Positions 10,250 through 23,489 of a stretch of DNA of 64,000 bases are shown here, in pieces. The DNA is from Entrophospora sp. SA101 (lineage: Eukaryota > Glomeromycota > Glomeromycetes > Entrophosporales > Entrophosporaceae), in the NCBI GenBank assembly GCA_958430865.1, contig CAUDNR010002225.1:7657-71656 (forward strand), read 5' to 3'. Made by a program: the position numbers and the translations under genes. How positions within the stretch are numbered: position 1 is the stretch's first letter; each line of letters opens with the position of its first letter. The notes below the pieces were generated by a model. That model saw nothing but the letters and a program-made list of their open reading frames with translations, was not told the origin of the DNA and made no database searches.

Positions 10250-12660
10250 TCAAGAATATATTGGCAATCTTCTACTAGAGTAGCTTGTATCACCGCCTAA
10301 TCTAGTCATAACAAGTCGTCTAGATAAGATTTGATTTGAGGCAAGTATAGGATTATCATAGTCATCGGCATAATAATCATCGTCATCATCTTCGCTATAT
10401 TGATTTTCTTTTTTACTAGCTTCGAAATCCTTCCAATCATCTTTCTTGCTGGTTCCGTTGGCTCGATTCGACCTAATCAAATTAACCAACCAGTTTGTTG
10501 ATACCGGACTCTCTTTATCGTCAATAATCATATCGTCGACTGAATCGGTTTTTGAATCAGAATTTATTATTTCTTCTCCGATCTTTATCTGAATTGGCGC
10601 AACTTCGAATGGTAACGGCACGTCTTTAATAGCACGGAATTGCCCACAATTATTAACATGCTAAGAATTAAAATATATTTATATATATTTATTATTATAT
10701 TTATTATCAACCTACTGCACAATAGAAATAAAAAAAAAAGCTTATATACCTCATTTTCAACTCTAAAGAAATTCCATATCCATCTTCTGATAATTTCACC
10801 AATTGCAATAAAGAGTGCGACATTTACGTAATCATTGGGAAATATTAAAATAAAAACCCAACTTGATCTCAAAAAGAAATTTACTGCAATTCCAGCATAA
10901 TAAATCCAATTTTCATTGTAAACTAAATGATCCCTTAATAAATAATTTTCACTTTGTAAACTGAATAGTGACCAATCCATTAGAACATCCCATGAAAATG
11001 CATACAATGTTGCGATAGTTTGTGATATGATCCAAGTTGTATAAACAAAATGATTGCCTAAAAATTTATTACAAAAATATATATATTAATATTAATCAGC
11101 GTAAAGATGTAAAATCTTAGTTTAGTAACAATAGTCATGACTAAAGTTGATTTAACATACTAACAGTTTAGTAATATTAATGATTCTATTCAATAATAAA
11201 TCAATTACCTTGTATACGATCAAAATATAAAGCCCATAATGGGATCATAGTAGATAAATATTTCAAAGCATTGATCAAATGAGGAAAGACTTTTCTGGTG
11301 TCATGGTAACGTCTTAAACAATGAATCATACGTATGGTAGCAGGGATCATACCAAGTAATGGAACGAATATCGTTAAAGTATCATTACAATCTTCGTTAA
11401 CTTATATATTTTAAAATTAAAAAGAAATTAGCATAAAACATTAAAGGAAACAATTATTAATTAATCAATTAATTATACTTACATATACACGTTAAGAGTC
11501 TCATAGTAGTAAAGGAATACGATAAACTGTTCAAAACATCAGCAATAAAGAAATCGCGAAATTCTACACGATAATAAAAACAAGCAATTTGTCGACCCTA
11601 AGAAAATAATAATAATAGACGTTGTTGTTGTTAGTGGATAGTTTTAAAGAATTTATTGGATTTAAAAGAATTAATTACCATTGTAAACAGAAACCATCGT
11701 CTTGCATTATAGTAAAATGTTGGATAAGGAGTGATAAGCAATGAGATCAAACATGACAATAAGAGTCCCGGATAAAAAGTAAAACTCACAAATTCTATTT
11801 TATTTAAAACACTTAAAAGAATTATGAAATTTGCCACAAGGAAAAGCGTGGCTGGGATCTAATTAATATTAAATATTAATTAGCAATTAATAAATATATA
11901 AGTATTAGTAATATTAAAACATTCTTTTACCTCCAAATATTGTTGAAAATTCAGATTATCTCTCGGATCGAATTCAAATATAAATTTGTAATTTATACGT
12001 GTTTGATCCCAAATATACATATTAATTCCAATTAGTAGAGACATTATTATTGGTAATAAAACTCCAATGTATAGATGAATTAAAATATCCCATTTCTCGG
12101 GTTGTGTACTTGATGCTTTTTGTAAAAAAAATAATTATTAGAAGAAGAAAAAATTAATTTAATCACAGTTGAAACATTTTGTTACCATAAAAAATTATGA
12201 TTGGAATTGCTATTCCAAGACATAAACCAACACGCAAAGACGCTCCATTGAATATCTATTTATAAATATTAACGATACTGTTAGTATAATAATAATAAAA
12301 GCAGTGATTATATTATATTATATTATTACATTATGCATATTATTTGGAAGCCTTAATTTTCTCATAGCGATTTGTCTAGAGCCGCCTTCAAAATTTTTTA
12401 CATAAAATTCCTATCATGCGCATATATTATAATATTAATTTATTTATCATGACAATAAAAATTATAATTATAAAACTAATCGTTCGATCAAACCTCGACA
12501 TCCTTGATAAGTAAATTTAATATATCAGATTTTATAAAATTACTACTTTTAACTTTCGGTAAATAGATTTGAGAGCCATTACGTTTTGAAGAAATGTCAT
12601 ATTTTTTTAGGATTTTAATAAATCCCAATTTATTAAGCACCTGCAAGGTTGTTGTTGTTG

Positions 12661-12731
<71 letters not shown>

Positions 12732-13914
12732 CTTTATTATAATTTAAAAAATACCCTGTATTCATTTAGCATTTTTACACCTCTATAAAATTCAAATATT
12801 GCTTTTCTTATTTTTTTCTTTGCTTCTTTGTAATCAACTGCAAAATCATATGCACTATTTCTACCAAAAGAAGACGACGACATTCTTGTTGCAATGTTTC
12901 CTATACTTTGCTTTATATTCTATATAAAACAATAAAAAACAACAAACTCAATTAAATGTGACTTATTAGATTTATATGTATATTTTATACAAACTTACGC
13001 GCCCTGACGTTTTTTTATTATTATTTTTTAAGGCTTTTAAATCTTCGAGTTGTTGTTGAAGAATGGCAAAACGCCTTATAGCTTCTTTCTCTTGTGCTGT
13101 AAGGAATATTCTTATTAATATAAAAATAATAATCGTTTATATTATATATAATATGTACAAAAATTTAAAAATGGTCCTTACAATCATAAAATATTTTTAC
13201 TTTTTCTAATTCTTGTTCTAAAGCTACGAAAAAAACTCGTTCTTCCGGGTTTACTTGGTCCATAATTGTATCTAATGATGTTATTAACGGATACCGTGCT
13301 GTATTCGAGAAAAAAATTATTATTATTATTTATCACGGAAATTTTTTATTTTTTAAAAAAAAAATAACTAATTAATTACTATTTTCCGAAATAGATTGTC
13401 TTTTTGGATTATTATGCAATTTCCATGAGACTCCACGCATGAAGGAGTTGGCGGTTTCAGCCATCCCAGTAAAGCTAAATCTTCCTTGACTAGTTTGGGA
13501 TTGGTATGAAGTTCGCCTTGATGTATTTAATGGTGGTGGTGGTGTTATGGGTGTTGGGAATTCATGTGGGTATGAATGGTGATGAAATTCGTCATCCATT
13601 TGAATTTCTTCATCTTTTTCAATTACTTCTCTTTGGTTTTCTTGAAATCCTTGATTTTTATCATATTGTAATGGTGTTTGACGATTTGATAATGGGTAAC
13701 TTAATTCCCTTTCTCTTGATATTCGAGCTTTTTGAACCAAACGTAACTTTTTTTTCAATCCTTTGTAATCAATATACCTAAGCGTTAAAAAATCGAAAAA
13801 TAAATATGTATGTGTGAAAAAGGCAATTTAAATTTTATTTCGAAAAATTAATTGTACTTACTTAATCTTCCATTCTGGCACGGCTTCACTTTGAAAAGAT
13901 TTAGAAAATTTCAT
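10250..13914 (-). CDS. SPX-EXS domain phosphate exporter, SYG1/XPR1 type
   Basis: Multi-exon gene. Exon 1 is 13914-13862 (MKFSKSFQSEAVPEWKIK) and joins an exon starting YIDYKGLKKKLRL, the classic SPX start with the Lys-rich surface that binds inositol pyrophosphates. Further SPX exons include YPLITSLDTIMDQVNPEE with FFVALEQELEKVK, then a coiled stretch (AQEKEAIRRFAILQQQLED) and YDFAVDYKEAKKKIR. Hydrophobic exons follow (for example GLCLGIAIPIIIFY). The EXS part shows YAFSWDVLMDW, RRWIWNFFRVENE and, at the end, NNCGQFRAIKDVPLPF, all typical of the family. The acidic C-tail ends at 10250. The family exports phosphate across membranes and senses inositol pyrophosphate through SPX. In a mycorrhizal fungus a role in phosphate handling is plausible. 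Copy 2 is at 36500-40164 with no difference seen. Confidence 0.9.
12652..12731. repeat. (TTG)n/(TTA)n microsatellite in SYG1-like intron
   Basis: A few GTT/TTG units lead into about 23 TTA triplets inside an intron of the SPX-EXS gene. The same length is seen in the second copy at 38902-38981. Confidence 0.9.
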
Positions 13915-14002
13915 TTCAATTTCTGAAAAGCAATTAACCCCAGCAAAAAAACGACGAGTAATTTATTTAATCAAAAAAATAAAAAGAAAGGAATGGCAAT
14001 TG

Positions 14003-14005
<3 letters not shown>

Positions 14006-14038
<33 letters not shown>

Positions 14039-14072
14039 GCGTGTGTGTGTTGCGTGCGTATGTGTGTGTGTG
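14006..14072. repeat. (GT)n microsatellite upstream of the SPX-EXS gene
   Basis: An interrupted GT repeat with GC variants lies about 90 bp upstream of the exporter start codon, in its likely promoter. The same is present at 40256-40322. Confidence 0.85.
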
Positions 14073-14178
14073 GTATTTAATTAAAACTTTTTCGTCAAGG
14101 AAGCCAAGTATTAAATTGATGTCATTAAAAATTCACAAAGAAAAATATTTTAATTCTTTTCGATATACTTTATACTAA

Positions 14179-15450
14179 ATCGTAATACTATTGATAAGAA
14201 GATAAATGATTGATAATGAATGTAAAAGAACACGCGTTTGTTCTATTTAAAATTTGGGGACTGCAAAATTTCCATACAGGATCAACAATAACGAAATACC
14301 ATATAGGTTTTTCGGTCCCTTTGACCAATTTTGTCAAAAATCTCCATTTGGTAAGGTTGATTTGTCAGTCGTCTGACAACACTTGATTAATATTTGAAAA
14401 TTTTTATTGGAATTTTTTAAAAAAAAAAAGCTTAATTAATTATAATTAATTTTATTTATCGCACAAAAAAAAAATTTTTTTCAGGAGTTCAAATGTTTTC
14501 TGCCTATAAATATAACTATATCTATATAACAATATTAATTATAATTCGTCACTTACTATTTATAAATCATTTGATCTCAGTTTCATGAAAATACTCTATC
14601 CACATATGTCATAATGAAATTTACAGAGAACGGACGGAATCGGGAAAATACCATTAATGTTAATATGTTTAGTTGATTATAGAGCATTCCTAAATTAGTT
14701 AGCAAATTTATTCAACAATTCGCAAAAGATGTTATTATTACGAAATAAAATGTCTATTATGTTTGCATTTGCACAGAAACACTTTTCAAGATTTCAATGG
14801 GTGGATTATCTTAAATATTCAGTTTGGAAATTCCATGGCTGGTGCGTTCATTATTTCTATGATAATGCAAAACGCATTGGCCCAGTATAATGAAGTTTCT
14901 CTAGAGAATGAATTGCTATTGACATCGACCGAATTCAAATGCTTTTGTATCTAAACTTCACTTGATGCTTTCTATGTCTTTTTACTTTTTGTTTACATGT
15001 CTCTCGGATTTATTTACTCGCCATTAGAATGCTCTGATAGTCGTGCTTTTGAATCAATAATGCTAGTCGACTACGCAAGTTAGAAACTCGGAGAATTGTT
15101 TGATTCATTTCGTCATTTGTTTCAATTGGAGAGAAATTTACATTCCAGGTGGGTGGATGTTTAAATTAACTTGCTTCTTACAAATAACCTTGGCTTGAAG
15201 AAGACAGTTTGATATTACATATTTCCTTTTTTACAAATTCCTGGAATGTATGCTAGTACCAATACGTTCGTTACAATTTATTAAGCTGCGTTCATGTCAT
15301 TTTCTTTCAATGTTATTGCAGAAAAATTAATTAAGTTTAATCGAAATTTAACAGTGAATTAGACTTTCCACAATAATATATTTATTGTTTTTTTAAATGA
15401 TAGAGGAAAAAAGTGAATTTGTATTTTGATTTCCAAATTTTATGTTAAAA
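14179..15450. other. Intergenic region between SPX-EXS gene and kinase relics
   Basis: No gene is supported. 15150-15260 resembles 9600-9690 and 16330-16480 (CTTCTTACAAATAACCTTGGCTTGAAG-like segments), so the flanking DNA is part of repeated kinase units. Confidence 0.45.
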
Positions 15451-16014
15451 ATGTCACATGGCAAGTTATTATCACCAGAAAGGAGTGAGTTTGTATTTAA
15501 CTTTATAATGAAGTGTGTAGTAATGCTTTTGTTAATTCTGATAGAGAAAGTATAAAAGAGTGGTTTTCTTCATTGGTTGAAAGGAACGAGGAAGCTTTCC
15601 GAGAATGAAAAAGAATTTTGTAGATTATTCATGATTTAGAATTAAATAATGCATGCAGTTTATGAAACAGGAGAACCAAAAGAATGTAACAGGTGTAAAT
15701 CCACCAAATACTCTGGTAGATTCTGTGAAGGTTGTATTAGTTTACAATTACAGAGCCTTTTCAATACTTGGACATCTGGAAACAACATAGTTGATGACTT
15801 TATTAAACAATGTCAAATGAAAACATCTTTACCATATTATATTTTAGAATGGATACCATATGAACAATTTGATGATATAGAAAAATTAACTGAAGGTCGA
15901 TTTAGTTCGATTTATGTTGCTACATGGACAAGAGGAACTATTAATGAGTATGATGAAAATAAAAAGGAATTTAGTTATTTTGGTAGTCAAATTGTAGCAT
16001 TAAAATGTGAGCAT
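15451..16014 (+). pseudogene. Degraded kinase copy (N-terminal half)
   Basis: It starts MSHGKLLSPER like the intact kinase, then is frameshifted. From 15649 it reads CNRCKSTKYSGRFCEGC, FIKQCQMKTSLPYYILEWIP and LTEGRFSSIY, and ends IVALK. The glycine loop has lost one Gly (GRFSS instead of GGFSS). The kinase catalytic half is absent, and similarity jumps straight to the 3' flank (GCATTGTTGAATTC). It is an internally deleted relic. Confidence 0.8.
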
Positions 16015-16697
16015 TGTTGAATTGTTGAATTCGTTGTGGTGGTGGAAACATCATTTGTTGCGTGGTATAGCATCACTCTGGCAAAAGTTAGATCCAACTC
16101 ATCAATTTTATAATATCTTCTGACAGATTAACAGTAAATATATAACCTGATTATTGTTTTATTGTTCATAACATAAGATTATAAGTTATGCTTCAATGCT
16201 GACTTTATTCTACCATGGGGAAGGCATCAATTGTAATTTATGCTGGTAACTCTAGTCACTCGTAGGTAGATCATAAATCCCTAACTCTTTGAGGTATAAC
16301 TATTATCCTAAATGTTCTATTAATGATCTCCGGGTGGGTTGGTGTTTAAAATCAACTTTCTTCTTGCAAATGACCTTTGCTCGAAGAAGATAGTTCGATA
16401 ATACATGCTATACTTGCCCTTTTCCAAATTCCCAAAATGCATACTAGTATTAATATGATATGTTCGTGTCATTTCATTTACCGAATTATCAAAAAAAAAT
16501 TTTAAAGGCTAGTTTCAACGTTATCCCAGAAAATTAGTATTTTTTTAGTTTTTTTAAAAAAGTATTTTTTGATCTCCAAAATCCCAATGATAGTAGGTTC
16601 CCCGACTGAAGTTTACTAATTTCATAATATGAATTGATAATGGATTATGTTAAATGATTTTCAAAGTGAATTTCGTTATCTTTAACTAAAGTTAAAA

Positions 16698-17620
16698 ATG
16701 TCACATGGTAGATTGTTATCACAATAAAGATGGGAGTTTGTATAAAGAAATGTATGACAATGCTGTTGTTAACTGTGATAGTCAAAAAAAAAATATGGAA
16801 AATTTATTTGTGATTTTATAAATTGGGCAAATAAAAAGAATGCAACAAGTGTAAATCAACCAAATACCCTATTAGATTCTGTGAAGGGCTGTACTAGTTA
16901 CAGTTACAGGGTCTTTTCACCACTTGGACATCTGGAAATTACATGATTGTGATGTCTTATGATTTCGATCATCAAAAGATTATTATTTTTTATATGATAA
17001 AGATAAGAAATATATTTTTTAAAACATGAATTATAAAAAGAAGCTTTTACTAATATGTAATATAAACAAACTCAATAGAAATTTTTATGGTAAATAAATC
17101 AAATGGCTTTAAACCATTAAACAAAACTTTTTATTGTTTTTATTGCTCAAAATAAACTATATAGAGCTTTTTTCTCTATCTCATTGGGTTATAAAGTTTA
17201 TCTATGTATTTACTATATATATAAAAAATTTTTTTTTATTTGGAAAGAAAAAAACCCCTCTATGCCCAAAAGTTTGATCTATTTACTATAATTTCCCTTA
17301 GTTTTCATGTTTGTATCTCTTTAGTGATACGATTTTTATTTATTTTTTAAAAAAAAGTTCATTAATTACGTTAGCATCACTCATCTCAAATGAAATCATC
17401 TTTGCCAAATTACGTTTTAAATGGACACCTTTGAGTAATATGGTTATAGAACAAAGTTGGTTGAAGGTAAATTTATATTGCTGCATGGACAAGAGGAAAT
17501 ATATTTTGGGAAGGCAAGATATCACATTAAAAAGTTAAAAATAATAATCCAAGAAAAGCATTTCTTGATGAAGTTTATAGTTTTTTTATTTAATCAATTA
17601 ATTGCTTCAAAAATTTTATA
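16698..17620 (+). pseudogene. Heavily degraded kinase fragments
   Basis: Pieces include MSHGRLLSQ at 16698, a remnant of the Cys-rich segment at 16830-16960 (CKSTKYPIRFCEG and TTWTSGN frames), and a decayed glycine-loop region at 17370-17560. Many frameshifts separate them. No product is expected. Confidence 0.6.
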
Positions 17621-17869
17621 TCATTTTAAAAAAGTTAGCTGGCAAGTTTTATTCAGCTTCAAAAGCTAAAACTTAGCATTGAACATTCCAAATTTGGTAA
17701 CAAATTTTTTCATAGAATGAAACATTATCAAAAGTAAATCAATTACCAAATTTGGTCATCTAATCCAAAATATTGCAATTGGTGTTTCCGATCATTAACC
17801 CCCTCTTTTTCGAATAATCAAATATCCAAAAAGAATTATGAAATACATCAGATGATTTTCGGCAATGGG

Positions 17870-18095
17870 TAGAATTTCGAACATTTCGAATAGTCATAAA
17901 ATATTAGTTGTCATTTGGCAAGGTGTTACAAAATATTTCGAATGCCAATTTCAAAGGCATAGCATAAATACTCTGAACAGACATAATAATAATAAGTATT
18001 TTGAACAGTCACAAGTATTTCAAATAGTTATAAACATTAGTATTTCGAATAGTTGCAAGTATTTCAATTAACCACAAGTATTTCAATTAAATGAT
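17870..18095. repeat. Imperfect minisatellite of TATTTCGAATAGT-type units
   Basis: Roughly 25-30-bp units built from (A)AGTATTTC(G/A)AATAGT(C/T)A(C/T)A are repeated about seven times with drift. The copy in A' is at 44120-44345. Confidence 0.6.
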
Positions 18096-18407
18096 AATAA
18101 TTATGAATATTTGAATATCACTTTTATTTTTGATCAGAAACCCTATCCTTAAAAAAAATTACTAATTTTTTTTTACATGAATTGACTTCCTTAAAGCTGG
18201 ACTGAAATGGTGGTAGTTTTTTTAATGTGTATTATAATAATGTTTCAAAACTTTTAAATTTTGAGTGTAGATGTTCCGCATTGTATATTAATTGATTTTA
18301 TATCTGAATTATTATCAAATTCAATTGTTATGTGCTAAATTCTTCGACGACGGAAATCACGCAATGATTTTAAATTATTTGCAAGATGGAGGATAGGGGT
18401 TACAATA

Positions 18408-19724
18408 TACACTGCCCTGGAATAAAGTATCCGAACCTCGTTTTTTATTAATTCCACAGACTTTTACATAATAAAAATTTTTTTTTGAAGATATCATCAT
18501 GTAGCTTAGGTTCTAACGATTGTGTATGCAATATTTCATGATTCTGTTATTTATATTATTTTTTTAACCAAAAAAAAAAACGAACTTCAATTAATATAAA
18601 AAATATAAAAATGATCAAAAATTTTCTAAAAACCAAAATTTTTATTAAAACATCACCTAATAAAAAATTTAATATTCTGTGGGCCATCCATTATTAGATA
18701 TGCGTGCCTCAATACTCTTTGGCATGCTTTCAATCAGTTTATTATAAACTTCTTCAGGAATATCAGACCACTCCTCTTGCAAAGAAATATCTAATTCTTG
18801 AGAATTCTTGGGATGGATTTCACGTTTTTTTAATCTTCTTTCTAATTCATCCCAAAGATGTTCTATTGGATTAAGATCAGGAGATTGAGATGGCAAATTG
18901 GATAAGATTTTTATATTATTATTATTTATCCATTTTTGCCAAATAACAGATTTCCATTGTCTGATTATCCAATTTCTTCTATCTAAACACCATTTTAACC
19001 GGTTTTCTCTTTGTGTTGATCTGTTAATAGAGGTTTCACTGCGGCAACCCTGGACTGGATCCCAAGTTCATGCAAATTTTTGCGAATTGTTTTAACTGAC
19101 ACTTCTACACCACTGACCACCAACAAATTTTCTTTGAATCTCTTCTGCAGAACTGCGATTAATTTTTAATGAAATTTCTCTGAGAGTTTTTTGTTCACTA
19201 ACATTTAATGCACAGGGACGTCCATTTCTTGGTGCACTTCTTAGGCCTTTAGCATTTTCATAACGTTTAATGGTATCATAAACTGTAGTTTTTGGAAGCT
19301 TAAGTATCTTTGCAATTTTATTAAGACTACTACCACTTAATCTAAGACCCAAAAATTTTTCCACGCTCAACTTCAGTTAATTCGTAATTTTTTGGCATTT
19401 TTATTATTAACAAATTTTCTACCAATGGCAGGAAAATAATTTTTTCCATAATTTATATCTTAGAACTTAGGCTACAAAATGGTATTTTTTTTTTCTCGTT
19501 ATGTAAAATTTTGAGAAAATACAAATTTAAACAAATTTAATTGATCGTTTTTTTTTGGTTAAAAAAATTAATATAAATACCAGAATTGTGAAATATTGCA
19601 TACACATTCCATTAGAACCTAAGCTACATGATGATATTTTCAAAAAAAAAATTTATTATGTAAAAGTGTGCGAAATTAATATTAATAAAAAGCTAGGTTC
19701 GGATACTTTCTTCCGGGCAGTGTA
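18408..19724 (-). mobile_element. Defective Tc1/mariner element, 1317 bp
   Basis: Terminal inverted repeats of about 30 bp (left TACACTGCCC.. with AAGTATCCGAACCT; right end the complement) are flanked by TA at 18406-18407 and 19725-19726, the Tc1/mariner target duplication. It contains one broken transposase on the minus strand. The identical copy is 44658-45974. Confidence 0.9.
18669..19398 (-). pseudogene. Tc1-type transposase, frameshifted and internally deleted
   Basis: From the ATG at 19398 it reads MPKNYELTEVERGKIFG, then shifts frame at an A/T-run to a helix-turn-helix region (LNKIAKILKLPKTTVYDTIKRYE) and the GRPCAL linker. Another shift follows near 19100. At the C-terminus, SPDLNPIEHLWDELERR carries the third catalytic acidic residue. 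The block that should hold the first two catalytic Asp residues is missing: WKSVIW runs almost directly into QKWINNNN. It cannot be active. The same defects occur in both block copies. Confidence 0.85.
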
Positions 19725-21720
19725 TATTTATGCGATGCATTACACAAAAAGATTTAATATATGATAAAATCCATTGTGATTTATCATACAGTGTTTCAAA
19801 ACAATTATGCAAGGTAGATTAACAAAACTAGATTCATTGGAATCTTATCGAAAAATTAACAATAAGAAATTCTATCGCCGTTTTTTTCTAAAACCAATTC
19901 ACATTTCCGTTTCATAGTCACAATAATATTTTTGACTGAATTTTTTCCCATTCTTCAACCATAAATATCTACAACTCCCTGGAAACATATTTTAAGATCA
20001 GAGCTGTTTGATGACCAGCCTATTACGCGAATTCTTTTTTCAGAAATGAAAGTTTTTGCAACATATAATAAACATACGTTTTTTATTTTGAGCGATTAAT
20101 TATATATTAAAAATACAATAAACAATTTAAATAAACGAATGCCTCCCGTATTCTACCGTTCTTTTCATGTGGCTGTTAATAGTTATAACTACACTTCAAT
20201 AATAAAATTATATATAGTGAATTGTCACGAAAACATCCACGACACTCCAAATCCAAATATTATTTGTTATCCAATCTGATAATGTGGATTTATTATCTTT
20301 ATACTTTTTATTTTTATTAACATTTTTGTTAATTTTATTCCTTTTCATATGTTTGTCAATACCAAAACGTATTTCTGTATTTATAACGTATTTTCCATAT
20401 TTTTTTCTTTGGTTAAATCATTCATGTTTTCCATAAGATTTTTCTTATAAACATCATGTGATCATAAAAATCTTTTGGTATAATTCCTTTTTATCAGATC
20501 AATGGACGTGCGTGAGTTGGTTTTTTATCTTGGTATCTTCTCCAATATCAACATATTTCCAGGAGCTAACCGGTTCATTTTAAAATAAATTTACACTTTG
20601 GTGCCTTTTTTTTTTCTAAACACATTGCATATTGCACTTGAGCTACTTGGAGACAAAAAACAACACAAAGATCACAAAAGAAATCAGATATTTATAGTGT
20701 TGGGGTGCTTATGTGGGAAAGATTTGCAGGACATCCACCATTTGACAATAAAGCCCATAATCATCGTTTAATTTTTGATATATGTGAGAGTTTACGACCA
20801 TCAATATCACCAGGCAGGAATGTCTGATGATTATGTACAAATTATGCAAAGATTTTGGGATGCGGGAACTATCAAAAAGACAAACTATTGAAAAACTTGG
20901 TCAATTTGCTGAGAATAACTCAATTCAAATTTTCTAAATTAAAAAACATGAAATTGATTTTAGTCAGATGCATATAATACAAATTGCTAAATCAAAAATT
21001 ATATTTGGGAGCGAGTGTTTTGTGATTACGTGGATCTGAATTGGTTTTTATTAACGAATAATTTTGGCTTAGTGATTTATAAATGCTTATTTATTTTATT
21101 TTATTCATTATTAACTTATTTCTAAGCTAAAAGTTATTAAACTTATTTTACGAATATATTGAATTCAAACTTCTTGTATTAATTGAAGAAAAAGTTTTAT
21201 TTGTTTGTATATGTAATTTTATTTATGCTACACCATCATTAAAAAAGGAAATTCGTTATGACTAAAAATTTTTCTCGTCACGGCGCAACTCACATGAAAA
21301 AAAATATTTTCCCCTCCCCAATTTGAGAGAAATTAAAAACGCCACTCCTTGAACTTTTACTTGACAAACTTAACAAACTCCAATCTCTCTAAAAACTCAA
21401 ATTTAGATTGGCCAACAAAAAACCGGTCATATAGACGATTGACTTCTTGACTACTCAACAACAACAACAACAAAAAACTACGTTGGATTGGATACATCCA
21501 CCCACACAACGCCAAACTAAAAATGAATAGCTGAAAAGATGAAAATTTTCAATAATGAATGTTCTTCGCCTTCCTTGATGGATGTATATAATAGTGAAAA
21601 AAAAGTGGGTGAATATAATAAATGATTTATGTATGATAATATGCTGCGGGTGTTGCAATTTGGCCACCTGTTTGAAAAGTCAAAAGAACTCGTAATGGCT
21701 ACTCAAAATCTGCACAAGAT

Positions 21721-22005
21721 TTGATCAGTTCGTGTGGCTGCTTTAGAGATCTACTTATTAAAGATTCTTCCTTTATTTATCAGATCAACATAATATTAAA
21801 AAATTTATTTAACTACATCGTATGGGAAATCTCATTAAATGATGATGGCTCTATAAAAAGAGTTGATGAAGGCGGTTGGAATGAATACAAAGCATTAACC
21901 TTAGAAAATAGATTATTTTCATTTTGCAGTTATACTGATGATTGGTCAGAATTAAATGCTGATGTCGGCATTGATAATGAAATCTATTATACCGTTTTCA
22001 ACTAA
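21721..22005 (+). CDS. Short hypothetical ORF, possible exon
   Basis: An open frame of about 94 codons contains KDSSFIYQINIILKNLF, GGWNEYKALTLENRLFSF and ends YYTVFN. Its composition looks protein-like, but I recognise no domain and the start is not a normal ATG context. It may be the last exon of a larger gene or a relic. The inverted copy is at 50701-50985. Confidence 0.3.
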   Translation: MISSCGCFRDLLIKDSSFIYQINIILKNLFNYIVWEISLNDDGSIKRVDEGGWNEYKALTLENRLFSFCSYTDDWSELNADVGIDNEIYYTVFN

Positions 22006-23489
22006 TAATATTTAACAAACATGCTTGCTTTTACAAATGTGTTTTTTATGAATTATTGGCTGGGATTTCCCCTGGTTTTACTTTATTATAAAACTTACAA
22101 GAACCAGCCGATAAAATATTAAACAGTTGACGCAATAAAGTTGAGAAAACCTGTAATCAAAATTATTCTTCAGAGGTTCCATATTAACACCTAATTTTAT
22201 GGAACACAAGCGCCAAGGATATCTTTACAATCAATTATTATAAAAAACAAGGAAGATATCATAAAATTGTATTACAGTTAATCATGGCGCCAGGCAAATT
22301 TTATTTAAATGAACCTTCCTAAATAATAATCATTTACCAAAGTTTTCTTATATTGTGATTATGAGATCTATATTGCATTGTTGTCGCATAGAGGTTGATA
22401 CCGTTAACCATTAATTTTGGGTGTTGCAAATTTCAAAGAACACATGAACGTGTAATGATGAAATAAATATGGGAGATGCTAATTCCACTAGAGTTTCCAG
22501 CTGCTCTACGTAGAGAGCATCAATCTTTTCTTTTGACTAACACTAATGATGTCAAGCAGCAGAAAATTTTCCCCCATTCCACAATTTTTTGTACATATCA
22601 CATGACCAATTTTTTTCGCCACATATATGGATGTCATTAGTTCAGCTTAGGTTCAGCTTAACCTAGTTTTAAAGTTCAAGCAGATTAAACTTTTTTTAAA
22701 AAAAAAGACTTTTTACAAGTCAAATTCGAAATATGAACATAGTTATATAAATATTCTTAGACATGCATGCTAAATTAGGGCTAAATTTATTCAAATGGAC
22801 GGTTTAGCTCCAAATCTGCCAACAATATTCAATGTCATTTTAGCAATTCATATTTTTATCGTTATATATTAATATTCTTTTATTTACCGTTAATTTTCTT
22901 GAGCATGTGCTTCAACATATTTAAAGTATAATTGAAGGCATGTTTGAAGTGCGTTTCGGGCGGTTATTAAAACATTAGTGGTTGAACTCAGTCTAGTTAC
23001 GCTCTACCAAAGAAAATTAACGTCCCTACTCACATAGCACCACAAAATTTTTATTAAAATTTTAAAATAAAGTACATCAATTCGTTACCTGAAACTTGGA
23101 GCCAAGAAAGGTGAACAGAAAAAGATATACAATATTTAAAAAATAAATGACCAAATAAATTAAAAGCTGAAAATTTTATCAGAATTAGATTTAGAACACC
23201 CACCCACTCCATCTGAAACTGGATCAACAACATCATCCAGATCTCACCGAAAGAAAAGTTTCGACAGAAAACAGGCCTTGTTTTTCATTTTTTTTGGTAC
23301 TTATGCAAACATTAATTCTCGCACATAATAATAAATAATGTTACATTCTTTCATTAACTCGTAATATTGTAACGATGAATGTGACAAGTGAATATTATGA
23401 GGCTGTTAATAATAAAGATAATGAATGTTTTGATACAGGTAATATATCTCTAATGCCACGAGTGAGATAAAAATATTCGGAAAATACAT

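Larger units (their letters stand above)
18287..20937 (+). pseudogene. Kinase relic split by a Tc1 element
   Basis: The left part (18287-18400) matches the intact kinase around FPDNGNYAMVLNYLQGG. The right part resumes at 19727 (YLCNALH..KDLIHCDLHS region) and, after unrelated DNA, at 20620-20937 (PELL, DIYSVGVLMWE, HPPFDNKAHNH, CWD-like remnants). Frameshifts and stops are frequent. The element at 18408-19724 sits inside it with TA duplicated on both sides. Confidence 0.75.
5251..21179. repeat. Segmental duplication, block A (copy 1)
   Basis: This 15.9-kb block recurs in the same orientation at 31500-47429. I found only three differences by eye: G/A at 5346 versus 31595, T/C at 5805 versus 32055, and one extra T in copy 2 near 31895. 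Sequence on either side is unrelated between the copies. Confidence 0.95.

Noticed and set aside
12594..12788. Ile-repeat ORF (also at 38844-39038)
   Set aside because: It is a translation of the (TTA)n microsatellite inside an intron.
13993..14178. Cys-Val repeat ORF (also at 40243-40428)
   Set aside because: It is a translation of the (GT)n microsatellite.
17870..18095. CRISPR-like array
   Set aside because: The units are degenerate and contiguous with no unique spacers; it is a minisatellite.
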